Positions 49,952 to 61,800 of a DNA stretch of 64,000 bases are shown here, piece by piece; positions within the stretch are counted from its first letter, which is position 1; each line of letters begins with the position of its first letter. Source of the DNA: Marasmius tenuissimus (Eukaryota; Basidiomycota; Agaricomycetes; Agaricales; Marasmiaceae); NCBI GenBank assembly GCA_029532415.1, contig JAQOTA010000043.1, forward strand, positions 62,001-126,000, in the 5' to 3' direction. Made by a program: the position numbers and the translations under genes. Under the pieces are notes generated by a model, which was not told the DNA's origin, ran no database searches, and saw only the letters and a program-made list of their open reading frames with translations.

Positions 49952-51029
49952 TTGCCTCGGACACTTGCATCGACAGAACTCGCTATGCTGGAGCTGGACA
50001 TGTGCGCATTCATCATGATGAACAGAGTGTTTGGTCGCGCATTGTTAAGGTTGGGGAATGTGCTCCATTCGATTACACTGTGGCCGACTAAGGGCCTACC
50101 TGGTCTGTCGCTGTGTCCTGGGTACATGAAAGATCTTTGCGACATGACAGGGAAGATGTCGTTGGAATTAGAATCGTTGAGCATTCACACAACGTGTTGG
50201 GGGGATTTCCGCTCAGAGGATCTCGAATTCATGTTCCTTGAGCTGAAGGTCTTCGAGGGACCAGTGGATGTACTACACCTGCTCAAGTCTTGCCAGTCTC
50301 TAGAGAGCCTACGTTTGTACGTGGACGCAATAGAAAGGGACTTGGCGGGAACACGGTGTCTATGGCCAACGGTCAGCCGGCTTACTGTCACAGTGGAAAC
50401 CTTGACTGTATCAAAGCGCTAATGGACTGTGTGCTGAACCTTCAAGAGTTCAAACTCACTTGCACAGCAAGTGTGAAGCTGGTACATATCAACTGATTTA
50501 CTCAAGACGTGATGAGCCGGCATGACGCCTAGCGCAGAGGACTACAACATGGCTATACTACTACTTACCAGAAAGAAGTTTAGAGAGATAGAGGCGAGAC
50601 ATAGAAGCTCAAGCACACTATAGATTCAGGTAGAGAACTACAAGCTTATATACATGTAGAGACTATAGTAAAATACCATATAAGGACGACAATGAAAATT
50701 GTACATATAATCATAAGTAGAAATGATAAATGGAACAATAGTCCCGCATAATATGATGGCGGGAAGTATGAACCAGGACTTCGGATATACCGGGATCTAA
50801 TTATAGTCCACGGATTCAACAAGACGCGGTGTTAATGTCTCGTCAGGGGGAACTGAGAGCGATAAGAGAAACACTTGTTACTTTGGAGAGATTGAAGCGT
50901 GTGAGGATATCACTAGTAGCAGCAAAGGACAGGAGGAAAGACGAGGGCGAGGTGATTGACAAGTGGTCAGTTTCTCTGGGACCCAAAGTGAGCGTTGCAA
51001 TCGAAACCGAAACACAGCAGATTCAGTAG
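49952..51029 (+). pseudogene. Plus-strand LRR gene split by a solo LTR
   Basis: The frame 49952-50422 is leucine-rich (LHSITLWPTKGLPGLSLCPG, LESLRLYVDAIERDLAGT). A frameshift near 50400 enters the frame ending in TGA at 50494-50496 (NLQEFKLTCTASVKLVHIN). When the LTR at 50510-50821 and one target duplication are removed, the same phase goes on past that TGA into FTQDAVLMSRQGELRAIRET, LERLKRVRISL and the end at 51029. The C-terminus resembles the last repeat of the minus-strand paralogues (TLERLKRVRISL). Its N-terminus with any F-box is not recognisable. Confidence 0.55.
50510..50821 (-). mobile_element. Solo LTR, copy B (inverse of copy A), with target duplication
   Basis: 312 bp that on the minus strand begins TGTTGAATCC and ends GGCTCATCA, as does the copy at 27524-27833. 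By eye the two differ at about 16 positions. The flanks are AGACG on both sides (50505-50509 and 50822-50826), a perfect 5-bp duplication. It lies within the plus-strand LRR pseudogene. Confidence 0.85.
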
Positions 51030-51169
51030 GGACCATACGGTAGTGCATTGCTTGTGTCTTTCGGTACTAGTTACTACGGCCGTTTTGTGTGCCGGTCAAG
51101 ATCGAGAATGCTCGGATGGCTTAATTTGGCCGAGGGCGCGTGACGCGAGAAGGGATCGGACATTGGATT

Positions 51170-51191
51170 GACATTGGTGACTGGCAACTGG
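51170..51191 (+). repeat. Left member of an inverted repeat flanking the 943-aa gene
   Basis: GACATTGGTGACTGGCAACTGG; its reverse complement recurs at 54635-54656 with 17 exact consecutive matches plus partial matches around it (both are followed by a GCGTG...GGGAAAA-like sequence). It sits about 160 bp beyond the stop codon of the gene. Confidence 0.6.
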
Positions 51192-51352
51192 GCGTGTGGG
51201 AAAATTATGGCTGACTAAGACACCTCCCGCCAAACTCGAGACAGTCGATGGTCCGCCTCTTGAACACGTCCTATACGTCTCGTTGTACTACCAAATTGTA
51301 TTGTAGAGTGATTAAATGTTGGAATATATGATCTATAACATACTTGGACGTG

Positions 51353-54237
51353 TCATTCCTCATCAGAACTCTGATCAGCTTCCCACACTGCCATTTCCAC
51401 ATCACTTCCTCCTACCTCGGACTGCTCGCCCTCTGACTCACTCCCTCCAGCCATATCCACGTCGTCTAAGGACTCCGAATTCCCAGGGTGAGTCTCCAGG
51501 TATAAATCAATCGCATTCTTCAACTCCTTGATTTTTTCCAGCTTGTTCTTCTTCCCGATTCCAACAGTGAGTTTCAAAACTCCCTTGGCTCGATGCCACT
51601 TCAATTGAGCATCGAGCTCCTTCACGTTCAAGCCCTCCAGCTTCCCGAGATCCAATATGACGGCTGTGGAGTTGATCTCGTCCACACGCTTCCTCGCTTT
51701 CTCCATCCGTGCCGCCAACTTTACCTTATTCTTCCCTGCAACCCCAATATCGTGCGTGGCCTGCTTCTCCCTGTACTGTCTAGTGAGTCCTGACGCGTCT
51801 ACCCTCCGAGCAGCCTTTTTCAGGTTAGACCGCGACTGTGAATCCATTTCGGAGATGTACTCCCGAGTACCGTTGGCCTTGTACGTCTCCCTCGCATTAT
51901 ACTGGTGGTTTGTCATGTTGGGTCTAACGCGAGAGGAACGCCGTTTACCCCCAAGAGTTCCTTCATTTGCATCGTTGGTGACAGGCAGCGGGGCAAGTGC
52001 TCGCTCGTCGGGTGATGCCTTGTCAACGTCGCTCCCAGGTATGAACTCGCGTGTGAAACGTCTCCAGCCGCCTAACCCGCGTTGGAAGGCACCAATGGTT
52101 AAAGGCCGCACCTGTGGTAGATTTGGGAGGCGTCGATGGATCGCGTAAATCACCTCCGGACGCTCCCAATTCTGGCCGTCAAATGTTCCCGTTTCGTAGG
52201 ATACATCCGGCGAGAGGAGAAGATCAGGAGTTTCGATAATTCTCTCAAGAAAAGTGATCAGGCGCTGGTAGACTGGCCCCATGTCAGGTGCGTTGGTTGA
52301 TGCTCCTTCAGGTCCTCGAATAGTACGAAGGATTGGATGGGTGACTGCCTGTGCATAGAAACAGACTGCGCAAAGCTCCGCAATTGTTGGATTGTCCTGA
52401 AGCCCGAGGTATACATTCTCTTCGATGTTGGTAAAAGTTCCGGTTCCCTTCTTGTCGCGGACGGCTTCGAGTAGAAGGAGGTAGAACTCCTGATTAACAA
52501 GGAGCTCTCCGCATGCGTCACCATGACTATGATAGCGGATGTTGCTGGTGTCGGGAAAGGTGATAGTCATACCGAGGTAGTGTTCTGCGAAAGACTTCAC
52601 TGTATCCTGCTGACCCTTTTTATTGTCTTTGTGTCGGAAGACAGCTCCAGCCAACTCGGAAAGCTTGATGGCTCCGCCCTTCGAAACTGACACGGCGTGT
52701 GTTGCAGCATCCGAGGGTCCTGCATCTGCCGCCGCACGGTTGTCCTTGTTGAGTAGCTTGCGCGGCGGAACTTCGAGCGGATTATTCCTCCACCAGTCGT
52801 CAAGTCCCTTCGCAACGTCCTTGAATGCATTCAGCTCTTTATGCATCCCACACCCTACCCACAAAAAAAGCCTGGCCCCCAATTTCGCCTTTTCAGAGAG
52901 TAAATTGAATTTCTCCTCTCCCAGACGTTCGCAGAAAGCTAGGTAAGCATCTCTATGCTTCACCTCTTTCTCTGCATACGAGAGGTTTACCCACACCTGA
53001 AAACCTCCTGCCTTCTCGACTGAATCCCGGTATATCTCCGACAACATGGGTATCAGCTCTACTGGTGTCATTCCTAGCAAACTCGTCTCGCCTCGCTTCT
53101 CATTATCGACCTTGATCTTGTAAGCCTTCATCAACTTGAATAACTTCTTCTGATCCTCCGAATGATCAGAATTACCACCCGTCATTTTGATGAAGAGGTC
53201 CCGGCTATCATAGGTGTCTCTACGATCTCCGAATATCTCTTTGTGGATGGCGGCGGCATTTTGACTATATTCCTGCCATCCGTCGAACTGGGTTTGAGCC
53301 GTATGATTCACCGCTGGGGTAACTCCTAGAAACTCAGGTTTGACTTCTCCTCCCGGCATCTTGAACCGTATGTGACGAGATTCATAATTTATGTTTTTTA
53401 TAGTGGTACCATCTCCACTCACAGTCAAGCCTGGTGTTTTGTGGATTAGATCAACGTCAGGGATGATGAGAAATAGTACGTACCCTTGCATTTTGCAATA
53501 TTCTCTGCAGTTTGAGCCTGGCTAGCAATACCACCCTCCAGAATGACCCGCCCAACAGACCTAACCGAAAATTTCCCTTTGACTTCGATCCCCATTGCAC
53601 CCGCAACCAGATTGATCACCTCATTCATATGCTCGACACCGACTTCTGCGCTCGCTAAGTCCCGAATCAGGGTACGGCAACGATCGGTAATTTCTCCGCC
53701 GTCCTTTGTCCACCATGTGTTGACCTGGGCATCCTTCAAAGCCTTCTCTACCTCGCGTTTCTTTTGATCATCAAACTTTGATATCTTGACCGTGAGAGCT
53801 CGCTTTTCCTTCTTCATAGCCTTTTCTGTCTCTGACCAGCTTTCCTTCACTGCAATCATCTCGTTCTGAAGGCATTCCAGTGCACGAATAGCGTGATCGG
53901 CCTGAGTCTGAGCCGATTGTGCCTCCTCGATCATATTCTCCTTCTCCGCCTCTATTGTCTCTAGCTGTGCCTCAAGCCCCTCTATTTTCTTATCTCTACG
54001 CTTTACCATCCTCCTGGTATTCTTTCCTTTCGAAATCAGGTCCTTTCGCGACTGGATAGCACTCCCAAGTTGAGATTTGAGTGCCGATTGGGTGGTTTGG
54101 TTTTTTGGCGGGGGTTTGGACGTGTCCGACGCGTCAAACGCGTCATCTTCGTGGTGGAGAGTGTCTGTTTGGACTTTCTGCAGTTTAGATCGCTTTTTTT
54201 GGCCAAAAGCGCGTAAACCCCGGTAGCTGCGTCCCAT
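51353..54237 (-). CDS. 943-aa protein, probable transposase of an uncharacterised agaricomycete family
   Basis: Two exons (54237-53484 and 53430-51353) join in frame over a 53-bp intron (GTACGT...CCAG) into 943 codons plus stop. I chose ATG 54237 because the peptide MGRSYRGLRAFGQKKR fits a basic N-terminus; an upstream ATG at 54342 is possible. Residues about 80-172 form a charged coiled coil. The second exon opens with GLTVSGDGTTIKNINYESRH, then has FLGVTPAVNHT, GGNSDHSEDQKKLF (Asp about 340) and WVGCGMHKELNAFK (Cys about 445, His about 448). Spaced Asp residues followed by a C..HK..N motif recall RNase H-fold (DDE) transposases, but I cannot prove the fold. The C-terminus is basic, then acidic. 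Flanking inverted repeats support a mobile element. I have seen very similar hypothetical proteins in mushrooms. No stops or frameshifts: the copy looks recent. Confidence 0.75.
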
Positions 54238-54634
54238 GTTCGTCCCCGATGAGGAATTGCTGGACGCGTTTGGATGATTACATAAGCAAAAGTCGCGCCA
54301 AATCCGCCCGCACCGAGATTGCCTCTTTTTCACGCGACACACTTCTTCTTTTGGCTCACTTTCGCGTGAAATCCCATATTCAAGTCATTTTACGTGCTTT
54401 GTTGAGAAAAATTTCCAAAAAAATTGGTTGTAATACGCGTTTTTGGCCGCTAACTTGGTTACTTGTGCATCATAAAAAATTCCAGCCTCAAGAAAGCATA
54501 TAGAATGCTATTATTGACCTCTCTAACACTGTTCAATGGTATCCTGGTGTGTTGGCAAACCTGCACTGAAGCGGACCATTACACCTCCCTACGAAGATGT
54601 GGCTATGCCGCTTTTCCCACGCCAAAAGGCCCTG

Positions 54635-54656
54635 CCAGTTGCCAGTCACCATTGAC
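54635..54656 (-). repeat. Right member of the inverted repeat flanking the 943-aa gene
   Basis: CCAGTTGCCAGTCACCATTGAC, reverse complement of 51170-51191 over a core of 17 exact bases. It lies about 400 bp upstream of the start codon. Confidence 0.6.
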
Positions 54657-54843
54657 ATATAAGCGGGTCGTCGCAAGGGTGGTAGCCTGGTTTTTTTCCC
54701 CCTGTGGCATGTTGCAAAAGGCAAACCGGCAGGCAGGCAAATCGAGTGTGTGATCGTGAGTAAAAAGTCACGTTGAAAGGTGATCGGATTCTGCGCACTT
54801 TCGCTGCGCAATCAGGTAAAACCCTCTACTTGGCAGTAGCGGG

Positions 54844-54961
54844 AATCAATTCGGATGTCACACGTCACACCCACTTTTGGGAAACCCCGCCATTAATTTT
54901 TTCTCGATTTATGGGATTTTTTGGCAAAAAAAATCTCCGTGATGTGCCATCCGAATTGATT
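54844..54961. repeat. 118-bp foldback (MITE-like) sequence
   Basis: Perfect 14-bp inverted ends, AATCAATTCGGATG (54844-54857) and CATCCGAATTGATT (54948-54961), continued inward by TCACACGTCAC opposite GTGATGTGC with small gaps. The centre is A/T-rich. It has no coding capacity. Confidence 0.6.
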
Positions 54962-55582
54962 GAAATAGGTCAGTAGCCTCCAAAGGAAAGGCTGTAGGTG
55001 TCAGAGACAATGCTACTAGTCTTAAATATTGCGTAGTCATAGCAGTGAGTGCTTGACCTGTAGTTTGTGCAGAACCCCTTGCTTTAGCCCCATGCTGGTG
55101 TTGCCTATCCACCACGTCATGATCCTAACTTACCATCTTTTCGAGTCGTCATGAAAAATGGTCGGGGAAGAATCCGAAGGAATGAAACGTACAATTGAAG
55201 TGAGGTGAGCTTGTCGGCATTGATGACGTGTGATTTCACGTTGACGTTGATACTCGGTTCATGTGTGGTCATTACACGTCATGTTGATATTCGAGCTTGT
55301 TTACATCACTGCTCGAGCTCCTCCGGTACTTGGAGGGCGTTCCGTATAGGACACTCAGCACTGCCTTGATATATATATCGGTATAAGATTCGATAGTACC
55401 AAAAAGCTAAGAAAATTAGGTTAAACCATAGAATCGTATGAAGACCCGCACGGATCAATGATGAACATGAACGAAATGGGGGAGGAAAGCACGATGTCTA
55501 CAAAATAAAGACATCATACGAAAATCTGACTGTGGAGCAATTTCCCCAGAAGCAATACTCGTCCTTTTGATTACACTGTAGC
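54962..55582. other. Spacer, no gene seen
   Basis: No supported frame. Two imperfect copies of a CACGTTGACGTTGATACTCG-like word lie near 55237 and 55277. Confidence 0.4.
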
Positions 55583-56979
55583 CTAAATCTTGCGGTAGGG
55601 AGGTGGAGGCGTCTCCGGAGCGCGGGGGATGTTGCCACTCTCGGGGGGCTCATGCTTGTTTCTCTTTGGCCGCATGTCTGAGAATACAAATTGCTCAATT
55701 CGACTCGAGCCACTGTCTTGCGTGCTCTTGTAATTATTGTTTTGTCGTATTCTCCTGCTTACCAATCTATGGAGGAACCATAGAAGAAGGCCAACGCCAA
55801 TAATCCCGGCACAAATTCCAGCGATGGTCCCTTTAGATACTGACTGGGAAGCCTTCATTTGGGTGTCGGGATAAGATGAAGATGTCGACGTAGAGAATGG
55901 GGTGGAGTCAACCGACGTTGTTACAAGGTGACTCAAGCCATCACACTGGCGAAAAGCGGCATCTCCTCTTTTGTTGTACGCGTTTGTCAGTGCATTTCGG
56001 GACCATATGCTACAATTCAAAAGAGTTCGTCAGTTCAGTCTCAATACGAGATGGCAAGAGTGAATTGGCATGCCAAAAGTCCGAGAGTTTGTAGCAGGAC
56101 AATGAAGAATCGAGACGTACTAGAACCATGACCCCTCCTCCCAGTAAGTCTTCTCATACAACCCATCGAATAACCTGATCCCAGCATTGCACACGCCAGT
56201 TTGAACTTTAGGTAGAAGGCTGTCGCAGACAAGAGACGTCAGAACGAATATCATCCCCCCAAAGCTGAGTCGGATATGACTCAGCCTACTTACAATTTTG
56301 TGGTTCTGGGTTGACATTCTTTTCCATTCGGACTAAGGTACCTCTGGTAGGTCCCCTTATCTAGAAAAAGGCGCTTCAGTACCATCGAATATGTTGGTTC
56401 TCACTCAGCGCCACTTACCGGCATCGACCCCGTACCCATGAGTTCCTTCACCCTGCTGACATCTAAGATTGCAGCAGTAAGCGAGGGCCCGTTGTACTAG
56501 AATCAAGCGGTACCTACGTGAAGCATAACATCCGTAGAGAAAACGCAATGTTGTTACAGCAGCAATCTCCTGCACTCGGCGAGGGTTTAGCCTCCCTCGT
56601 TACATTCGGTCTCAACAGCACACTCACCAACTTGGTCGTCACAGCCATCGTCGTCCGGATTGTATGTTATATTCGGGACCCGGACTGTGACCATTTGTTC
56701 GGAAACTAGCCCGTAGAGTTAGATGGATGAACGCACAATCAGGATTGCATAGCTGTCGAACCCGTTCATAGGTTTTACCTGCGAGAATTAGCCACGAGAA
56801 TCAAAGACAATATTGTCCAAAGACTCACAAGGCGTCTCCCCAACCGCTTTCTGATACCAATCCAACACCATATCTTCACACCTTGTCACCCCGCCATCCT
56901 CCGAGATAGTACCAAGGGCCGTTGAAATGACTGTCAAAATAAAAACAAAAATGAATACCACTGGGGAATTCATGGGCAT
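55583..56979 (-). CDS. Cys-rich secreted domain with C-terminal membrane helix (intact, eight exons)
   Basis: Exons 56979-56829, 56778-56737, 56684-56628, 56569-56518, 56462-56419, 56360-56294, 56219-56121 and 56009-55583 give 312 codons plus stop, with every phase matching. The start has a signal peptide (hydrophobic to about residue 22). Family landmarks follow in order: LDWYQKAVGETPCKTYERV, CNPDF, DDDGCDDQVGDCCCNNIAFS, LCFTCQQGEG, KGTYQRYL, VQTGVCNAGIRLFDGLY and EEGSWFY. A Ser/Thr-rich stalk leads to one membrane helix (about residues 230-253) and a cytosolic tail with PPPPY near its end. This is a common agaricomycete family of unknown function, probably at the cell surface with disulphide bonds. 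A broken relative lies directly upstream at 57335-58717. The start could also be the second Met (56973). Confidence 0.8.
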
Positions 56980-57334
56980 GAGTTGAATCGGGCGAAGGCT
57001 GCGACGCCAATATGAAGACAAATGAGAAAGGCGGGGGAAGATGTAGAGCAAGTCCCTGAAAGCTTTTTCGCTAGAAGAACGAATGAACATCCGAGGCCCC
57101 CATACCAAGCCATCACTAGTTCATAGCTTGAGACGGGAGACCATCCGGTCTTGCCATAATCTTGATACGATGTCAAGTACCATATGACTTGCTGTAGATA
57201 AGTATCATATCGTCAACCATCACTCCACGAGTTTTGTTGGCACTCTCATTGAACAGTTTGCTCAGCTGCTTCCCTCTCCAAAGGCCAACCTGTACAGACA
57301 TTTTACAATGATAAAGGCGTCAGGTCAGTAAATT

Positions 57335-58717
57335 TCATTGGCAACGACATCCTGGGGTGCAAAAATCGAGGCCATAGCATCGCGGGTATGAATTGATCCT
57401 CGAGAGGGTCTTTTGATTGTACGATTGATAGATTAGCACAGCAAGGCAGAACGGCGGTGAAGGGCTCTCCAACACCCTATGGGTATGTGAATGCCCCGTG
57501 CTCCTCTTCAGTGGCGCGTCTGGGACCACGAATGGCTCCACCTGATTCGTCTCGATGACTTGTGTCCTCCTCATTCCGCCATGTCCCGTTCTCCTGTTTT
57601 TCTGCCCAATGACCAACCACATGAGGAGACCGACTCCAAAGAACGCAAAACACACGCCCGCGGTGATCCCAGCAACAGCTCCATGGCTCGATGAGTTTGG
57701 CGACAGGAATAGTATTCGTCGAGGTGGGTATAGATGACCGTGAGGCAAAACAACCTCCATACGACCTCGAAACTTAGTAAATAACCGCTTCTGGTCAACC
57801 TCCTTATCGTGATTTTGATCCATGAAGCGGCTCGAAGCTCTATTTCAGGGTAGAAGGTTACGGTTGTAATCAGTCTTTCTGAAAAGCAAGGAGAGCGTAG
57901 CGTACTAGGACCTGGCCAGCATTGATCAGCACGACACCAGAAAGGGACAATGGAGTGAATTCTCACCACAAGCCATCGTCCCACCGAGCGTTATACGTTC
58001 ATCGGGTATCAAGATACCGGTGTTGTGGAGGCAGTGTGAACTTAAACCGTCTGGAAAGCGCAGAACGACCTCTCATCGCCTATGGGTAAGCTTCAATTTG
58101 GAGCGTTTTATCTTCTAATTCGGATCACATTCCAAATCAACTGAATCCGGGCTTGGGAAATGGAGCCGTACCAGCGTAGACACTAACTATCCCTTCGGTA
58201 AATACAAGGGATCATGAGCGATGTTTTGGTCATTCGGGGCGAGTTGCCACATACGTGCGACAGCGTGTAGAGATTGTTGGAGACGGTATCCCTGCAGCGT
58301 GTGACGAAACAGTGATCTCTTCGCACCAACAGGCTCATTACACTCTTTGCGGCCTGAGAAATTCATTCTGCATTGATAAGGTACCTATCCAGTTCAGGAG
58401 ACATTGGTGAGTACCAAAGATTGAGACAAATAATGACCGACAACTTTTGTTGCAAAGCCGTCAAAGCCAAAGATCACTGCTGCCTATCGATTGGAAAGGA
58501 GAGAAGATGAATGGCCCACAGCGAAGGAATTTGGACGAGACTCACAAGGAGTCTCTTCGAACTGCGAGTTATACCAATCAGGTCCAAGGTCCATGCGACA
58601 ATCCAGCATGAGAACGCCGCTGAAGCCCTTGTGGCGCGGAACAAAAAGGCAATGAGGGCGAGTGGAAACGTGGTCAACATCTTGAGGGGCTTGTTTGACC
58701 AAGGCATAAAAAAGCAA
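57335..58717 (-). pseudogene. Tandem relative of the Cys-rich membrane protein (broken)
   Basis: At the 5' end a signal-peptide-like run (LTTFPLALIAFLFRATRASA, in 58707-58474) is followed in the next phase by LDCRMDLGPDWYNSQFEETP and CE at a GTGAGT donor. This equals the LDWY...ETPC landmark of the neighbour. In the middle CRDTVSNNLYTLSHVC parallels CCCNNIAFSLRMLCFTC. The 3' part (57823-57335) has the stalk and a membrane helix (GAVAGITAGVCFAFFGVGLL) and then an altered tail. The signal peptide and Cys domain are in different phases, and several family segments are missing, so it is a pseudogene of an old tandem duplication. Confidence 0.55.
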
Positions 58718-58899
58718 TCAGTCGCACGGTCGGATCGATGGTCAAGGTCTATGATATCACCAAATAAATCGGCTGTCGTGAATGGGAGACCCTATCGAGA
58801 TACAAGGACAAGGATAAGCTTCAGGTTAGATGGATCACCGACCTTTGGACTCACCGGTGGAGTCACACTCTAGGCAATCTTTGCCATAATGATCTTTGT

Positions 58900-61800
58900 T
58901 GTGCGGTTTGTTCTCCTTTCGTTTCTTCCCCGAGGAATTGTCATTTTCTGGGCCATTTGCCAAGAATTTGGTCCTAGCTCGGGTGTCTGTCTCCAAAGAG
59001 TCAAACCCTTGCTAATGCTGTGACCTTCGTCGGCTATAAGTTACTGTTCGCATCATTACATCTCCCTATGTGGTTTGATCAACAACTTGTCATCACAGAA
59101 GAGACCAATCCACTCCCTCGGTGGAAACGGAGTACCGCAGTGTGGCCAAGCAAAGTCGAATCTCATCGGCGAGACACACGTGGCAACCTCTTAGATAGAG
59201 ATGAGTATCGTTGGGCCGATCCTCACCATGCCGTAATTGGAGAGGGGCCGAAGGCCCTCAAAATTTTTTTTGTACCTACTGAAATCTCGGGTTTCAAGGG
59301 GTCCTAGAGGCCTTTCAGAGGTTTTATGACGAGCATTATACTACGTTGAACACACACTAGATAGGTACCTCGCGTGTGCTGTAGCCAGAAATTGAACATC
59401 AACACCCGATGTTTTTGAGAGTGAAGCGCTAAGTGAAATTATTAGTTATCTGGCATGTGAAACACGTGAAGTTACCATCTATAGCAGGAAGGGGGGACGG
59501 GGGGGGGTGCCTGACCTGGGCTTTAAAAAAAATCGACCTCGTACGAAAATTAAAGAATTGCCACCCCCTTGCTTATCATAACTTGATTTCTGTAGAGGTT
59601 TTTGCGGGAGGTTAAGAATCTGCTCGACAACATAGTGTCGGCAGAGGGGAGAATGCATGAGGTGATTCGTGGTGGAAGTCAGAAGTCAAGCGGTGTTTTC
59701 TTTCCTAAGCATAATACGCATGCCTAAAGCAGAAAGACACGTAAGGACAGCTGTGCGCTTCCTGGCTTCAACGTGGCGGAGATTGAGTAGGACTCTGGTG
59801 GGCAAGCTCAGATCCCGAGCGAAAGCCATACAAATGTCCCATTGCTTGTTTGGATTGATAACTTATGTTGGGTCACTAACGGGTATAAAGCACGGTGACG
59901 ATGAGTTGCAGCGCTCGCTATTGCTCGTTTTGTCTCTACGGCCCGGACTACCCTCCAACGCCGAATATTGATCGCAGCTCGTGAGCATTCGTAAACACCC
60001 CGAGTTTGAATAATTTTTGATGAGCCGTGTAGTGAAACCCGGAATCAATCGAGTTTCGACTCCCGGCACCGGTGACCGAAACAAGGCGTAGAACCTGGCC
60101 TCAAAAGCCAAAGCCAATTGCGGTAGAGCGAGGTAATCATGAAGAGTTTCGTTGTTGTTCTAAAATGTTCACAGCGTTAGTGAGAGAATCTGAGCGTGCT
60201 CGCACTGCCTAAACCGTCTCTTCGGATAGTGCAGATACTGTATCCACCGAGGTCCGAGCCTGGCGTTCAGAACCGACTGGTTCACGCTATATGCCATGAA
60301 GCCGAGATCGAACTGAGAGAAGAGACAAGATGGCGGTTTGACAACAACACAAATTTGAGCGGAGTTCAAAAGGGAAGCTGTTGAGGCAGTCCCTGGACAT
60401 CGGACGTGCATTTCCGAAGGACCTGTACACCGAAACTCAACCCGCTCACGACTCACGCGCACGAGTCTATCGGTGTGACCATCATCATCACCGATTTTCC
60501 GGGCTCTCATTGTTTGCTCGTTCAAACGCTTGCAGCCTCCTAATCTTCATTCAAATAGGTCACCTATACAGTTATAGAGGAGTAACTCGGCCAGCGGACA
60601 TCTGATGTCCTCGAAGCAAAACCTGCGTACTCCTAGGTGCAGATACAATATGAAGGCTCAGAATTGCCGAAGCATTTTGAGGCACTTAGTACTCGTAGGC
60701 GCCGTTTGTATCGCCTCAGTTAGAGGCCTGGAGTTCTCTCAGGTCGTCTTGCTAGCTTTTAAATATCAGGTAACAGGTAAATGATTCTAAACTGCGACCA
60801 CAAGTAGGTAGAGGCACTGACCTTACAAGGCGAAACTTATTGTATATCTGACATCCCTCCACATCATTTTCTGGGCTGTTGAACCATTTTTCTACGCCGG
60901 GATACATTTTTCGTGTATCTATCTGAAAGCAATATGATGAGCCTTATCGAGAGGGAGGGATCGATGACTGAGACAATATCAGTTAAACCTGACACGAAGG
61001 CACCTCGCTCGGGCCTAGCCCTCAGTCTCTTGCACATCTTACCATGCTTGCTACCCAAATAGCTCTCGTTATCCACTTACACGTAGCCAAATCCGCACGC
61101 AGAATTGGCTCGTATTCAAAGGTGCAAGGATTGCGAACAAATTTGTTGATGTACTCCGGGAGCAAAGAGTAGGTACGAACACGAACGATGGGGGGCTAGG
61201 TATGGAGTAGGCGGGAATTTTTCCACGATGTGGAACAAGAGACCTCATGGTAATGTTGGCCAAAAGAGAATGGCGCTCTGAACCACGAATATCCTACGAT
61301 ATGTAGCCGGAGATGTACACCCACTGGTATCTAGAGCAATGGGTGAATGGAAAATGGTAACAGAGCGGCATTAAACAAACACGGAAGAGATAGTGGCAAT
61401 AACAATCGTCGCACCTGACAGTGACGAGCAGTAATAAAAACCTCCAGTTCACGGGAATGGGACGCGAATGATGAGGACGTATAGGATGTCTGGTCCAGCG
61501 GAAAAGTAGACCGGCTTGAGTGGATAGCGGAAATGGCCCGATGAAATCTGTCTGAAGCTGGGACAAACAGAAATCTGGGACGGCGTAGGTGAACAATGCG
61601 AAGCGATAGTGCCAACGCGACGGAAGTGACTGATAAGCAGGAGAAATGTTGCTGACCGTACGAAGCAAAGAAAAGGTATTATCATCTCTCTGCGGTCGCA
61701 ACCCATACTAAGCTTTCGATCGAGAGTGAGCAGCAAGGTGAACCAGCAGCGGCCGTGAACTAGAGGAAATGAAAATATAATACGGAAAAAAGAGGGCGAG

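Noticed and set aside
52597..52946. Frames overlapping the 943-aa gene in other phases
   Set aside because: Explained as shadows of the long gene; no independent features.
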